A DNA stretch of 64,000 nt from Panicum virgatum (GCF_016808335.1 NC_053137.1:49095781-49159780); one strand, 5' to 3'; counted from the stretch's first letter, positions 46,631 through 57,785 are shown. Numbers and translations are program-made. Notes: generated by a model not told the origin, from the letters alone.

Positions 46631-48104
46631 GATGAGTGCATTGTCAACACCACACCCCACACGGGCACGGGTGAAAACAAAGATAACCAAAAAGAAATAG
46701 AAAACAAAGAGAGCTATCTCAAGTGATCAAAAGCGAATCAAAGCCAGAAAAGATCACTTGAACATAGCAAAGCCAAAAGAGTCAGCCCCTAAGACAAGGG
46801 CAACGGCTCGACGCACTGACTCCAAAACATGCTTGACCCCTCAAGAAAGAGGCAAGGCTCAACATAGCCAAGCATGTGCAAAGCTGGTCCCTCCAGAAAG
46901 AGGCAAGGCTCAACACAAACAGCAAAATAAGCATCACAAAGCTTTTCATGCTCAAAACTCCCCCTGAAATGCAGCTCCCCCTCACTATGCAACTCTTCCC
47001 AGATGTGTGCACACTTAAATCTGAATCTCTCCCCCTTAGGACAAGGAACAAGAACTTCTCCCCTAACCCCCTAAGGTACAAGAGACACCAATTTCTCCCC
47101 CTTGTTGACAAAGCACACGACAAGGAAACTCCCCCTGTTTAGATGCTCCCCCTGGAAATATGCCATGAAGTGCAAGCATGCGTGCCTAAAAGCTTCCAGG
47201 TACAGAACAAGAGCATTTGCAAGGGTCGAAACATCATATCATATGAGGGTGCATATACAAAGACAATGCATGGAGAAGCTCATAAGAATATATCTATACA
47301 GATCATGAGCAAGCATTTGTCATTTGTAAACGAAAAGCATCACCATAAAGGACCTAGCATACTAGAAGGCAAGCAAGCATGCTAGAGCTAGCAAGAACAT
47401 ACAGGTGAGCTATCCAAACCATATCACAGCAACTGCCACTCAAGCAGCCTTGATACCAATTGAAAACTTTCAAATTTCGGTGCCAGGGGTTGAAAGCTTG
47501 CAAGCGCTTAACTTAGCGAATGTGCCAAGCCTAGGTCAAGGACCATCAGAAGCTTAAGACACCACTCTCAGTAATCCACAGCCTTGTCCAAGTTCTCCAG
47601 AGGAGCAGTCTCGATACAAGAACAGTGGTGCAAGCAATCCCACCTGGATCTTTTCACTCAAAGCAACCCAAGATAAACCAATTTGTTGGACTTTTTGAAA
47701 TTAGATACCAATTAAACTATTCCAACAGAAAAGAGGGAATCTTGTTGCATGTGAGAGCAAGGGACCTAGCCACTAAGCATGATCATGATAGCATAAGCAT
47801 ACAAACCTACACATGCTAGTAGCAGACCCTGAAGGTGACCATGTTTTATGATTTTCAGAGAATAAAATAGCTAAGCTCAGAGCCAATATACAGCATATTC
47901 AAAGGAGCTAGCTACACATGGTCAAAGCATATATACAACTCATAGCATAGCACAAGGCACAAGCAAATGCAGATATCATACAAAGAAGCTTGGTGCAAGT
48001 GTAATGCATATGAGCAAATGCAATGCAAGATGGTATGTACACAAAATGCAAGAAAAGCAAAAGAAGGAAAAATAAATCCTAAACTACAAAAACAACTACC
48101 CAAC
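46631..48104 (-). other. Noncoding 3' internal region with repeated polypurine tracts
   Basis: Between pol and the 3' LTR. No envelope-like frame is supported. Minus-strand GGGGGAG-type tracts recur near 46963, 46975, 47028, 47092, 47130 and 47146, clustered within 190 bp apart from the terminal one. Confidence 0.7.
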
Positions 48105-51100
48105 TCAAAATGGGTAGCACACGCCAAGCTCTCCCCGCAAGCGAGCATAGGTGGCTTGTTCTAGGGGCTTGGTCAAGATGTCGGCTACTTGATTTTCAGT
48201 GGACACATGGGTCAGCTCGACATCACCCTTCTCATAGTGATCTCTCAGAAAGTGGAACCTCACGTCTATATGCTTGGAGCGAGAGTGTAGGACGGGGTTC
48301 TTGGCTAAGCTTATGGCTGAAGTGCTGTCAATGAAAATGGGAACTCTGCCATAGGTTAGACCATAATCACTGAGAGTGTGTCTCATCCAAAGGATCTGGG
48401 AGCAACAACTAGCAGCAGCTATGTATTCGGCTTCTGTGGTGGAAAGAGCTACACTAGTTTGCTTGCGGGCAGACCAAGACACAAGAGAAGTTCCAAGAAA
48501 CTGACAGGTGCCTGAAGTCGACTTGCGATCAATCCGACACCCACCATGATCAGCATCAGAAAAGCCAACCAATGCAAGAGAAGAGGAAACAGAGTACCAT
48601 AAGCCAAACTCAGGAGTGTATCGAAGGTACCTGAAAATCCTCTTCACAGCGTTCCTGTGAGAAGTGCGCGGAGAGGCCTGGAACCTCGCGCAGAGACAGA
48701 CCGCGAACTGGATGTCGGGTCTGGTGGCCGTCAAGTACAGGAGCGAGCCGATCATGCTCCTATACTCCTTCTGGTCCACAGCAACACCTTCAGTGTCCTC
48801 ATCCAGCGCCGTAGAAGTGCTCATGGGAGTCAGCATGGGACTGAGGTCCCCGAAGTCGAACTTCTTGAGCATGTCCTTGGTGTACTTGGCCTGGTGGACG
48901 AAGGTGCCATCCCGGGTTTGCTTGATGTGCAACCCGAGGAAGAAATGAAGCTCACCCATCATAGACATCTCAAACTCCCTGCTCATGTCATCAGAAAAAC
49001 TAGAAACAAGAGAGTGAGAGGAGCCACCAAAGATAATGTCATCCACGTAAATCTGAACCAACAGAAAATCAGCACCACGCCTGAGGAGAAACAAAGTCTT
49101 ATCTACCGATCCCATGACAAACCCCTGTTTAAGCAAAAAGGCTCTCAATCTCGCATACCAGGCTCTAGGGGCTTGCTTCAGACCATACAAAGCCTTCTGA
49201 AGCTTGAAGACTCGGTCTGGAAACTTGGGACTCTCAAAGCCAGGAGGTTGCTTCACATAGACCTCCTCCTCTATAAACCCGTTCAAAAAGGCACTCTTAA
49301 CATCCATCTGATACAGCTTGAACCCCTTCGAAGCTGCAAAGGCTAAAAAGATCCTGGTGGCCTCTAAACGAGCTACAGGTGCAAAGGTCTCCTCATAATC
49401 TATCCCCTCCTGCTGGCTGTAACCCTGAGCTACTAACCTAGCCTTGTTCCTCACAACCATCCCATCCTCACCCTGTTTGTTCTTGAAAACCCATTTGATA
49501 CCTATAGGGTGGCAATCTGGTGGAGGCTCTACAAGGACCCAGACTTGGTTTCGCTCAAAGTTTTCTAGCTCCTCATGCATGGCATTGACCCAGTTAGAAT
49601 CAGATAAAGCATGTCCAATATCTTTGGGCTCAAAGGAGGCAACAAATGCCGAATGAGCAAATCCAGAGATACTTGATACCTTGGACCTCGTGATTCGCTC
49701 GTTGAGGTCACCTAACATTTGTTGAGGTGGATGACGACGCTGAATGTGTCGTGGTGCTTCTCTTGACGAAGTCGCCTCGCCTCCGCCCTCAACATGGGTC
49801 CCGGAGGAAGAACCTTGAGCTGGACGTGGATCGGCCGTAGTCGAAGCTGTGGGGAGCGGGCCGCCATCGTCGTCTGAACTCGAATCTCCAGGGAGTGGGC
49901 CTGTAGCTGGCGCAGGGACACCACCATCACCCTCAAAGGCCTCAGGCTCATCCTCATCCTCAAAGATGTCCTGGCCAAACTCATCATCACCTGCACACTC
50001 CAAAGAAGCAGACAAAGAAGGAGTGGACTCGTCGAAGGTTACATTACAAGTTTCGACGATCCGGTTAGTCTCAAGAATAAGAACACGATAGCCTCTGGAT
50101 TGAAGAGCATAGCCAAGAAAAATGCCATCAGAGCTCCTAGACTCGAACTTATCAAGATTTCCCTCCTTCAGAACAAAGCATCTGCAACCAAAAGCACGCA
50201 GGTGGGACACTCTGGGCTGTCGACCAAACCGCAACTCATACGAAGTCTTTTTCATGAATGAGCGAAGGAAGATGCGGTTGGCAACATAGCATGCGGTGTT
50301 GATTGCCTCGGCCTAAAAACGCCTAGGAGTCCTATGCTCATCAAGCATCATCCTGGCCATCTCCACTAGGGTCCGATTTTTGCGTTCAACCACGCCATTC
50401 TGTGGAGGAACATAAGGAGAGGAGTACTGGTGATCAAGACCAAAGCCACGACAGAAGTCATCAAAACGAGCGTTCTTAAATTCAGACCCATTATCACTGC
50501 AGATAGCCCTCATGGCATGTGGAAGCTCGTTCTGTAACCTCAAGGCAAGATCACGAAAGAGCTGAAAAGTCTCATCCTTAGTCTCCAAGAAGAAAACCCA
50601 AGAGTACCGAGAGAAGTTGTCAACGATCACAAGAATGTACCACTTCCCACCGACAGAGCGCACGCGAGCAGGACCAACGGTGTCCATGTGAAGAAGCTCG
50701 CCAGGGTGCGATGTCATCACCTGATTTACAGGTGGGTGCGGAAGGGAAACCATCTTCCCGTGACGACACAGGTGACACACAAGGTCCTTGTCCATCTTCA
50801 GCTTGGGCAAACCTCGGATCAGACCAAGTGAGCTGAGCCTAACTAGTAGATCAAAGCTCAAGTGACCGAGTCTCCTATGCCACCTCCAGAGCTCAGAGGA
50901 CTGACCAGTCACCAGACAGTGAGAAGTGCTCGAAGAAGATCCAGAAAAGTCAATGCGAAACACACGACCAAAAGGAACAATGCCGCAAACAAAATCACCT
51001 CTAGAATCAAGAACACGCGAGCAACCTCTCTTAAAGCTCACCTCAAACCCATCATCAAGAAGTTGCGAGACAGAAAGCAAATTAAAACCAAGTTTGTCAA

Positions 51101-51575
51101 CCAAAGCATCCTCTCTCAAGGTGAAGTTATCAGAAATCCGAATAGCGCCAACTCCACGTACCTTTCCTCTGCCGTTGTCCCCGAATGTGATATATTCCTT
51201 GACCGTCATCGGGGTGAGGCTGGAGAACCATCTGTGACTCCCGGTCATGTGGCGCGAACAACCGGAGTACATGAGCCATATGTCCTCCAGGCCTCGAGTG
51301 TTCTGCTCAGTAGAAAGAGAAGGAGCGGGCAAATGGCCCGACACTGGGGTTAGCACAGAAAGAAGCAAACCAGTGTCGTGCCATCTGCTCGAAAGCAGGG
51401 TAAGTATCCTCAAACGAAAACTGTGGCTGGCGACCTTCACGCTGAGGAAAACGTGGTGCGCCTCCGCCACCAAAGCCTCGGCCACACTGACCACCACCGA
51501 AAGCACGGTGTGGAACTGGGCCGGCGAAACCACCAACAGGAGCGCGGTATCCACCACCACCTCCCCCTCCTCCAC
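48105..51575 (-). pseudogene. Sirevirus copy 1 pol (protease, integrase, RT, RNase H), one stop codon
   Basis: One minus-strand frame covers all pol domains. The protease active site, normally Asp-Ser-Gly, reads Tyr-Ser-Gly (codon TAC at 51267-51269) before GCSRHMTG. Integrase has its zinc-binding His/Cys region, the core with HMDTVGP, CSDNGSEF and the downstream Glu in QNGVVERKNR, then a TAG stop at 50313-50315 in place of a conserved Trp. The frame then continues through RT (catalytic YVDD at 49038-49049) and RNase H ([17 protein letters not shown]). Pol overlaps the end of gag by 269 nt in the +1 frame. The stop and the altered protease suggest this copy cannot move on its own. Confidence 0.93.
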
Positions 51576-53970
51576 CTACACGACGTGGCCTGGCATCCCG
51601 CCTCTGCCCACGTCGAGCTGGAGCGTGTCCACCTGTAGGCTGGTGGAACACCTCCGGTGCGCGCCTCTCAGACTGCCTGCGCTCAAACCTCAACCTCCGG
51701 AAGCAATACTCTGCCAAGTGACCCTCCCTTTCACACCACTCACACTGGTAAGGCTCTCTCTTGTGTGTAGGCTGTGGTGTAGGTGCTGGGGCTCTCTGAG
51801 GTACTCTGGGAGGCTGAGTCCTCACCTTGGGCTTAGGAATTGGCCTACCACTAGGAGGGAGTGTATCCAGTCGGTTCTTGAGATGGTTAGGCTTGGGAAC
51901 CCACACTGGATTCTTAGGTGGAGCTTTGGGTGACTCAGTGAGGATTCCATCCTTAACTGGTGCTGGCTTAGGAATTGGTGGAGCTGTGGAAAAAGAAAGT
52001 GCACTCACACTCGGCTCAAGCATCTCATCAATCTTCCCATAGGGTTGGACAAAATCAGCAGGAGTAAAAGCAAAACCAACCCCAACACCATCAGGACGCT
52101 TAAACTGCTGAACCATCATGCCCAACTGAGGCTCGCGGGCGGACACCCAACTGAGAATCTCCCGAAGGTGGGAGTTCTCCTCCTCCATCCGGGTCTTGTC
52201 CTTCCGTGCCTCCTTAAGCTCAGAGATCAGGCTTGGGCACACAGTACAATCAGCAGAGCAAGAGCTAGGGACTGCGGATTTCTCCAACTTCCTCAAAGCA
52301 GCATTCTTCTCCTTAAGCTCTTCTCTAAGTGCTGGGCACTCCTTACAAGCACCCAAGAGGGTAGGCCGGGACTTGAGCTCTTCCAAGGCCTCCTTGCCCT
52401 CCTCGAGCTTGAGCAAGTTCTCATCATACTTGCTCCTCAGCTCGGACAAGTCAGACATCAACCCGATGCACTGACTGCACTCATCCTCCTCAACACAATC
52501 CTCCACAATAGGTGCAGACTGAGCAATTTCTAGAGCTAGCTTAGCTTCCTTCAGCTCCTGTCTCAAAGCTCTAAACTGCCTCTTTGCATCCTTAATGATC
52601 AAGTCCTGATTATCTAGAGCAGTGTAAAGATCCTCCAACTCCTCGGGAGTGGGGTGCTCAGGACGTACCTCAGAGCTTGGCTCTGGCTGAGGTGCAAGCT
52701 CTGCAGTGGTGGAAGAAGTTCCGTCGGCGTCGGAGTCGATGGCCATGGTGCAGAAACCGGCCGCCTTCCCAGTGTGGAGGCAAAGGCCAGTGAAGCCCTC
52801 CGTGGCCTTCTTCTTGGAGCTCCGCTTCTTCTCGCCGCGGTGGTGTGAGTCGGAGTCACTGGAGCTGGATGAGGATGAAGACGTCGAACTCTGGCTGGTG
52901 GAGGAGTGATCCTCGCTCTGGGCGACGAATGCCTGCTTGTCCTTGTACTTGCCGATGTTCTTCTTCCGCTCGTGGTGCCGCTTGGAGCGTCCGCCATTCT
53001 TCTTGTGGGAGTGCCCACTCTTTTGCTTGTGGCGGTGCTCGCGGTACTCCTCGTGCCTGGAGCGGCCGTCATCATCCCTGGAACTCTTCTTCCTGGGGCA
53101 CTCGGCGGCGAAGTGGACGGTCTTGCCGCAGTTGAAGCAGGTCTTCGCTCGTGCTTGTCTGTTGTTGAAGGCACGCTGGAACTTGTGGATGATCAATGCA
53201 AGCTCCTCGCTCCCAAGCACCTCCAACTGCTCATCTGTCACAGACACAAGTGAAGACAAGCAAAAACCTCCAAGAGAGGAGTTAGGGTTAGCTCCAGAGT
53301 TGCCTACCAGGGCCATAGACTTGGAGGCGGAGGCATCAGCATGATTGCCTTCCATCTTAGCTCGAGAGAGCTTCTCCACCTCCGAAGCCTTGAGCTTACT
53401 GAACAGCTCATCCACAGTGAGAGTCTCATAGCTAGCAGACTCTATGATAGTCTGGACCTTCACCTCCCAGATCTTGCGATCAAGAGCATAGAGAAGCTTC
53501 ATAGCCTTCTCATGATCGGAATAGGCCTGGGTGCCCTGTGGCTGGTTCGCACGCACCTTGTTCACAATCGACTGAAAACGACTGAACATGGTGTCGATGC
53601 TCTCACCCGGCAACTGAGAAAAGTTCTCGTACTCCCGCCGGTGAGTCTCATACAGCCTCGACTTGACATGGTTGGTTCCTTCATGGAAATTGGCCAAACG
53701 TGTCCAGATCTCCCGGGCTGTGAGAAGGTCGCTGACACGATCGAACTCAGGACGAGAGAGACAGGCTATGAGAGTGTTGTACGCCTTGCTGTTGACCTCA
53801 TGTCTCCTAACCTGAAGCTCGGTCGTGCGGACCGCAAGGTTCACATAATCAGGGTCCACGCAAATCTCCCAGACCTCGGAACCTAGACTCAAAAGATAGG
53901 CACGCATGCGCACCTTCCAATAGTCGTAATCGGATCCATCGAAGATCGGGGGTTTGCCCGGTGAACCCAT
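51307..53970 (-). CDS. Sirevirus copy 1 gag, 887 aa
   Basis: One uninterrupted frame. The N-terminal half is the Copia gag domain (YDYWKVRMRAYL, then ESIDTMFSRFQSIVNKV). A zinc knuckle CFNCGKTVHFAAEC lies at about residues 277-290, then a Ser/Lys-rich segment, a long coiled coil (about 440-600), and a second zinc knuckle CEWCEREGHLAEYC near residue 740, then a Gly/Arg-rich tail. Gag forms the particle and binds the RNA genome. Two knuckles and a coiled coil are typical of sirevirus gag. The frame ends in TAC TGA with pol in the +1 frame. Confidence 0.93.
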   Translation of the reverse strand: MGSPGKPPIFDGSDYDYWKVRMRAYLLSLGSEVWEICVDPDYVNLAVRTTELQVRRHEVNSKAYNTLIACLSRPEFDRVSDLLTAREIWTRLANFHEGTNHVKSRLYETHRREYENFSQLPGESIDTMFSRFQSIVNKVRANQPQGTQAYSDHEKAMKLLYALDRKIWEVKVQTIIESASYETLTVDELFSKLKASEVEKLSRAKMEGNHADASASKSMALVGNSGANPNSSLGGFCLSSLVSVTDEQLEVLGSEELALIIHKFQRAFNNRQARAKTCFNCGKTVHFAAECPRKKSSRDDDGRSRHEEYREHRHKQKSGHSHKKNGGRSKRHHERKKNIGKYKDKQAFVAQSEDHSSTSQSSTSSSSSSSSDSDSHHRGEKKRSSKKKATEGFTGLCLHTGKAAGFCTMAIDSDADGTSSTTAELAPQPEPSSEVRPEHPTPEELEDLYTALDNQDLIIKDAKRQFRALRQELKEAKLALEIAQSAPIVEDCVEEDECSQCIGLMSDLSELRSKYDENLLKLEEGKEALEELKSRPTLLGACKECPALREELKEKNAALRKLEKSAVPSSCSADCTVCPSLISELKEARKDKTRMEEENSHLREILSWVSAREPQLGMMVQQFKRPDGVGVGFAFTPADFVQPYGKIDEMLEPSVSALSFSTAPPIPKPAPVKDGILTESPKAPPKNPVWVPKPNHLKNRLDTLPPSGRPIPKPKVRTQPPRVPQRAPAPTPQPTHKREPYQCEWCEREGHLAEYCFRRLRFERRQSERRAPEVFHQPTGGHAPARRGQRRDARPRRVGGGGGGGGGYRAPVGGFAGPVPHRAFGGGQCGRGFGGGGAPRFPQREGRQPQFSFEDTYPAFEQMARHWFASFCANPSVGPFARSFSFY

Positions 53971-54019
53971 AGTCGCACAACGGTTTCGAACTAGAGAAGG
54001 CTATAGAGAAACCGTCCCG

Positions 54020-54032
54020 GCTCTGATACCAA
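54020..54032 (-). promoter_or_regulatory. Primer binding site, initiator tRNA-Met type
   Basis: Minus-strand TTGGTATCAGAGC one base inside the 5' LTR end is complementary to the 3' end of plant initiator tRNA-Met. Confidence 0.93.
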
Positions 54033-54033
54033 T

Positions 54034-56088
54034 TGTAGGACCGAGAAATGCGACCAGAGGGGGGGTGAATGGGAGCCATCGAAAATAATGGCGATCAAAA
54101 ACTTCGGCTCACAATTCTAGAGTGCACCCCAACCCCAGAGTTCTAGGCGATGTGCAGAGTAGCTACAAGGGAGCTACACTAACACAAAACAAGCCTAGGA
54201 ACCAAAGCGATCAAGCGCGGAAGCAATTGCACGAAAGTAGTGCAAGAACCAAGCAAGGTATATATCATCGGTTGATCCGACGCACACGTTTGAACGACGT
54301 CGGTTAAACCGGTGATACAGAGCCTGCAGTAAACAACCAGTGAGCACCGGTTGAACCGACGCTGGGTTTTGAACCTCGTCGGTTAAACCGGTGATCGAAC
54401 GTCGGTTAAACCGACAAAATCGCAAACTCACGTCGGTGCAGTTGTCCAGAGGATCAACAAAATGCACCAAACCAAGCAATGAACACCGGTTGATCCGACG
54501 TAGGCAAAACCCTATACGTCGGTCAAACGCCCAAAACTGCAAACCAAATTAGTAACGCCGGTTAAACCGACGTCGGGGAGATCAAGGCACCGGTGCAATC
54601 ACACAAAACCCCAAAAACCCTAACCCGTGACAAAAGCACTCACCGGTTGATCCGACGCTCAGGAACGCCAGCGTCGGTTCAACCGGCATTAAGGAAAAAT
54701 CCTGCCCGAGCGCAGAACCTCTGTTTTCCTCTCGGCACGACCAAAAACTCGAAGATTGATCGATCAAAACAGGTCGAAAGTTCTCCAAAATTTGCAGGCA
54801 CACTCACAAAGACCTTGTGAGCCTACTCACAAAAAGAATCGACGATCTACTCCATGGTTTGAGAGGAATCGACGAAGAACCGAGGAAGAACGGGGTTTTC
54901 AGGAATTTTCCAAAACTGAGTTCTTGAAGGCTCACGATCTAGATGAGTTTTAGCACAAGACTACGATGATTCTAGTCGCCAAGAAGAGCCTCAAGAACTA
55001 CGGCAACAAGTGGTAGACACACCAACACGAAGAAATCAAGAACAAGGATGATTCATGCACACAGAGCTCAGTAGGACATGGAACGAACCTTGATTTCAAA
55101 GCCCCGAGGGCACAAGGAGGGATGGGCCTCCTTTCCCACGAATTCTCCTTACAAGTTCTTCAAGAATCCATGCCTAAACCCTAGAGAAGGTGAGGGAGGA
55201 GGAAGAACACGGGAGGGAGGAGGAAGAGGGCGCCTAGCTCTTTTTCCTTTCTCCTCTGATTGCCAGGGCACGGGGTCCAGGGAGGAGGCCCTGCCTTTTT
55301 GTGTCCAGGCAGCCACCACCCACTCCATCTCTCCCATCCTTTCTTCCACTCCAAGTCTCCCTTTAAAAGACTAAACTACCCCTAAGTGCTAGACTAAACT
55401 AGAAGGCCCTTGGGGGCAAAATCGGAAAAGATACATCGAAGACATCCGACGGCCGCGACGACTCGGAGAACCTTGCTTCATCTCGATGCAATCCCCTTGA
55501 TGTCGCCACGCGTCCTTCTGGAATCTTCCGGGGGTAGTTTTTGGAAAACTGCCGAAACCGAGTTCAGTTACGGTTTTGGAGGGAACCGCGAACCCTTCCC
55601 GCGCGATGTTTCCGGGCACACCCACCAAGCCCGATGACGCCACGTGTCCGACCTCCCGCCGAAACCTCTTCGACTTGGCCGACGTCGACGCATCCCGCCG
55701 TTGGTTTTTCCCGAGGTACCAACAAACTCCACGCCGTCCCGCCTTGGCGCCAGGAGTGGATCGCCTCGCGGCCCAGCAGTGGCCCAAGCATCTGGGCCGC
55801 CCTTCTCCACCGCACGGTCGTCCGGTTGGGCCTCCAACGCCACTGCAAGGTCTCCCGCCTCCGCATGGTCGTCGAGCTCCCACCACCGCAACGCCGCCGC
55901 ATGGTACATTGGCACGCGCCACGCTCTTGTCAAAACCGACTCGCTGCCACCGCGCCATCCGTATACCTGCACACCACAGACCAAGAAATCGACGCAATCT
56001 CCACAGAGTCGCGACTAAACGCCATTAGTCCACTCCACGTGTTGGCAATCACTCATCACACTAAGGAGCAGGCCTCCACTGCCTCTCA
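54034..56088 (-). repeat. 5' LTR of the sirevirus copy 1
   Basis: 2,055 bp, same length as the 3' LTR and nearly identical. Contains the same palindrome array at about 54267-54690 and the element's promoter. Confidence 0.95.
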
Positions 56089-56128
56089 ATTGGATGAACA
56101 AAAGGGAACAGCTCTGTTTGTCTTAACA

Positions 56129-57392
56129 TTAGCCTTTACAACCAGGTGGTCCACCATAGTAAAACATGTACCCACTCTTGATCTTCACTGTCACTCCAGT
56201 TTCGTCGTAGCAATCCGGCCGGTCAACGACCCGGACCATGGGAGTCGTGATCGGGTCAACGGTGCGGCCTCTGCCGTCGTAGAGCTTGATGTGCTTGAAG
56301 TACGCTGTTTTCTTGTCGTCCTGGTCGTTAGGGAGATGGCCGCTCCCCATTGGAGGACCCTGTGCATTCTTCGGGTAGCTCACGAACCCTGTCAGCGCCA
56401 GTGTCCGAGGTGTGCTGGGGCAAATGTCACCGGGAAAGTGGCCCAGGTACGACGGGGTCTCCAAATCATGCCGGTACACTACCCAATCTCCAGAATTTGG
56501 ATCCTGTGATTTTCGTGCAAAGTATTAAAGAGAGGGGGGGGAATTGAAAGTTGTTACTGATGATTTGTGTCTATAATCAGAACTTATTTGTATGTGTAGC
56601 ATGTTTATCTCAAGGAAATTGCTCTATATGTAATCAGAACTGATTTGTCTACTGTATATGCTAGGTGATCATGCATGTTTGACTGAACTAATTAACAAGT
56701 AAAAGGTATTGTATTGATCAATTAGTTTTAAGTTGTCTACTGGTTACAGGAGGCACCTTATTTAGGTTAATTGTGACGTAGCGAGCTTGTTCACCATAAA
56801 CTGATGGAGGAGCAACAGCTTGGCCCGGCACAAGTGCAGCTCCATTTGCCGGCACAAATCCTGGGCATTGCAAGTTGTAGCATCCTGGCGAATTGTCCAC
56901 ATCTCTCTGCGCAGTGATAAAGAGGGGGATGTGCATGTTATGGATGCACATCACTTGTATATACATTCTATCTGCCCATCACCTGCAGAGAAATACTCCC
57001 ACGGTTTGCACTTACCGTCCAATATGTGAAGAAGCGAACATCCCTGTTATTGTGCATGTAAGGGTCAATCTGCAAAGCAAAGCCACAAACAGTTTCAAGA
57101 CAGTGCTAGCTTCTTGCAAAACAACAGGGATGAAGTCTAGAAGAACCACAGCTATCTAAGCTGTTTGTTTTTACATGAAATCCAGCTTGAACTGAGGCGA
57201 TGCGGCCGTCTTTTTCACATGAGACCAGTATGGATGCCCCTGATTCTTGATGGACTTGTTGGTCTGGCGAACCCCATATGGACATTTGTGCTCGGAGGCC
57301 GTAGAATTTGCCTGGCTCTGTGCGCCACATAGCAAGCTAGTGGCAGAGAGTTTAGATGTGCTTATTATTAGCCAGAACATTCAAAGAAATAA

Positions 57393-57459
<67 letters not shown>

Positions 57460-57785
57460 GCTGAATAGAGTCTTCGAATTGAAATTTTTGTCCCCCATCG
57501 AAGTGAATAGGTCTTGGCATCCAACGAGTTACATTCTGCAAAAATTGCTGTTATGGAAACCAAAAAAATCCCTAGCATCGTACATTTTAATCTAATCACG
57601 ATCAGAACTCAAGGTTCAAATAGGATAACCAAGGGGATCGAAAAACGAAAACAAGTAATTCAACAATTGGATCTCGTTACCTTGTCCTCGGTTGGTACAT
57701 TGCGGCTTGAATCTATTGATTCGACCGAAGTGAAATAGCATGATGCAGAGAAGCATAGCAAGATGGCTTTGACAAGATAATCCAT
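56129..57785 (-). CDS. Neprosin-domain secreted protein, six exons
   Basis: Minus-strand exons, all GT-AG and in phase 0: 57785-57681, 57535-57458, 57336-57175, 57069-57016, 56906-56757, 56503-56129; 924 nt, 307 aa. Exon 1 encodes a signal peptide (MDYLVKAILLCFSASCYF). Exons 3-6 form a neprosin (DUF239) domain: KFYGLRAQMSIW, VQAGFHIDPYMHNNRDVRFF, FFTYWT, SPGCYNLQCPGFV, then GDWVVYRHDLETPSYLGHFP and a Cys-containing C-terminus ending GGPPGCKG. Neprosins are secreted glutamic peptidases that cut after proline; most plant members are uncharacterised. It is shorter than the usual 380-430 aa, having a reduced propeptide, and reads VQAGFH where many relatives have an Glu-Ala-Gly-Trp-type motif, so activity is uncertain. 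Exon 2 is the least certain. The stop codon lies 40 bp from the Copia insertion. Confidence 0.82.
57396..57454 (+). repeat. (GA)n microsatellite in neprosin intron 2
   Basis: About 29 GA units. In the sense of the gene it is a TC tract that begins within four bases of the exon 2 splice donor at 57457. Confidence 0.95.

Larger units (their letters stand above)
44565..56088 (-). mobile_element. Near-complete Ty1/Copia element, sirevirus (Maximus/SIRE) type
   Basis: 11,524 bp bounded by an ATTGG duplication at 44560-44564 and 56089-56093. Minus-strand order: 5' LTR 56088-54034, primer site, gag, pol with PR-IN-RT-RNaseH (the Copia order), 1.5 kb noncoding, polypurine tract, 3' LTR 46619-44565. 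The LTRs are both 2,055 bp and I count about eight differences, which suggests an insertion on the order of 10^5 years ago at usual grass rates. The large gag with coiled coil and two zinc knuckles, long LTRs with palindrome arrays and multiple polypurine tracts match the sirevirus lineage. It sits 40 bp beyond the neprosin-like stop codon. Confidence 0.95.

Noticed and set aside
51307..53970. 887-codon frame as a host zinc-knuckle protein
   Set aside because: It lies between LTR and pol in a Copia element, next to a tRNA-Met primer site, and is plainly gag.
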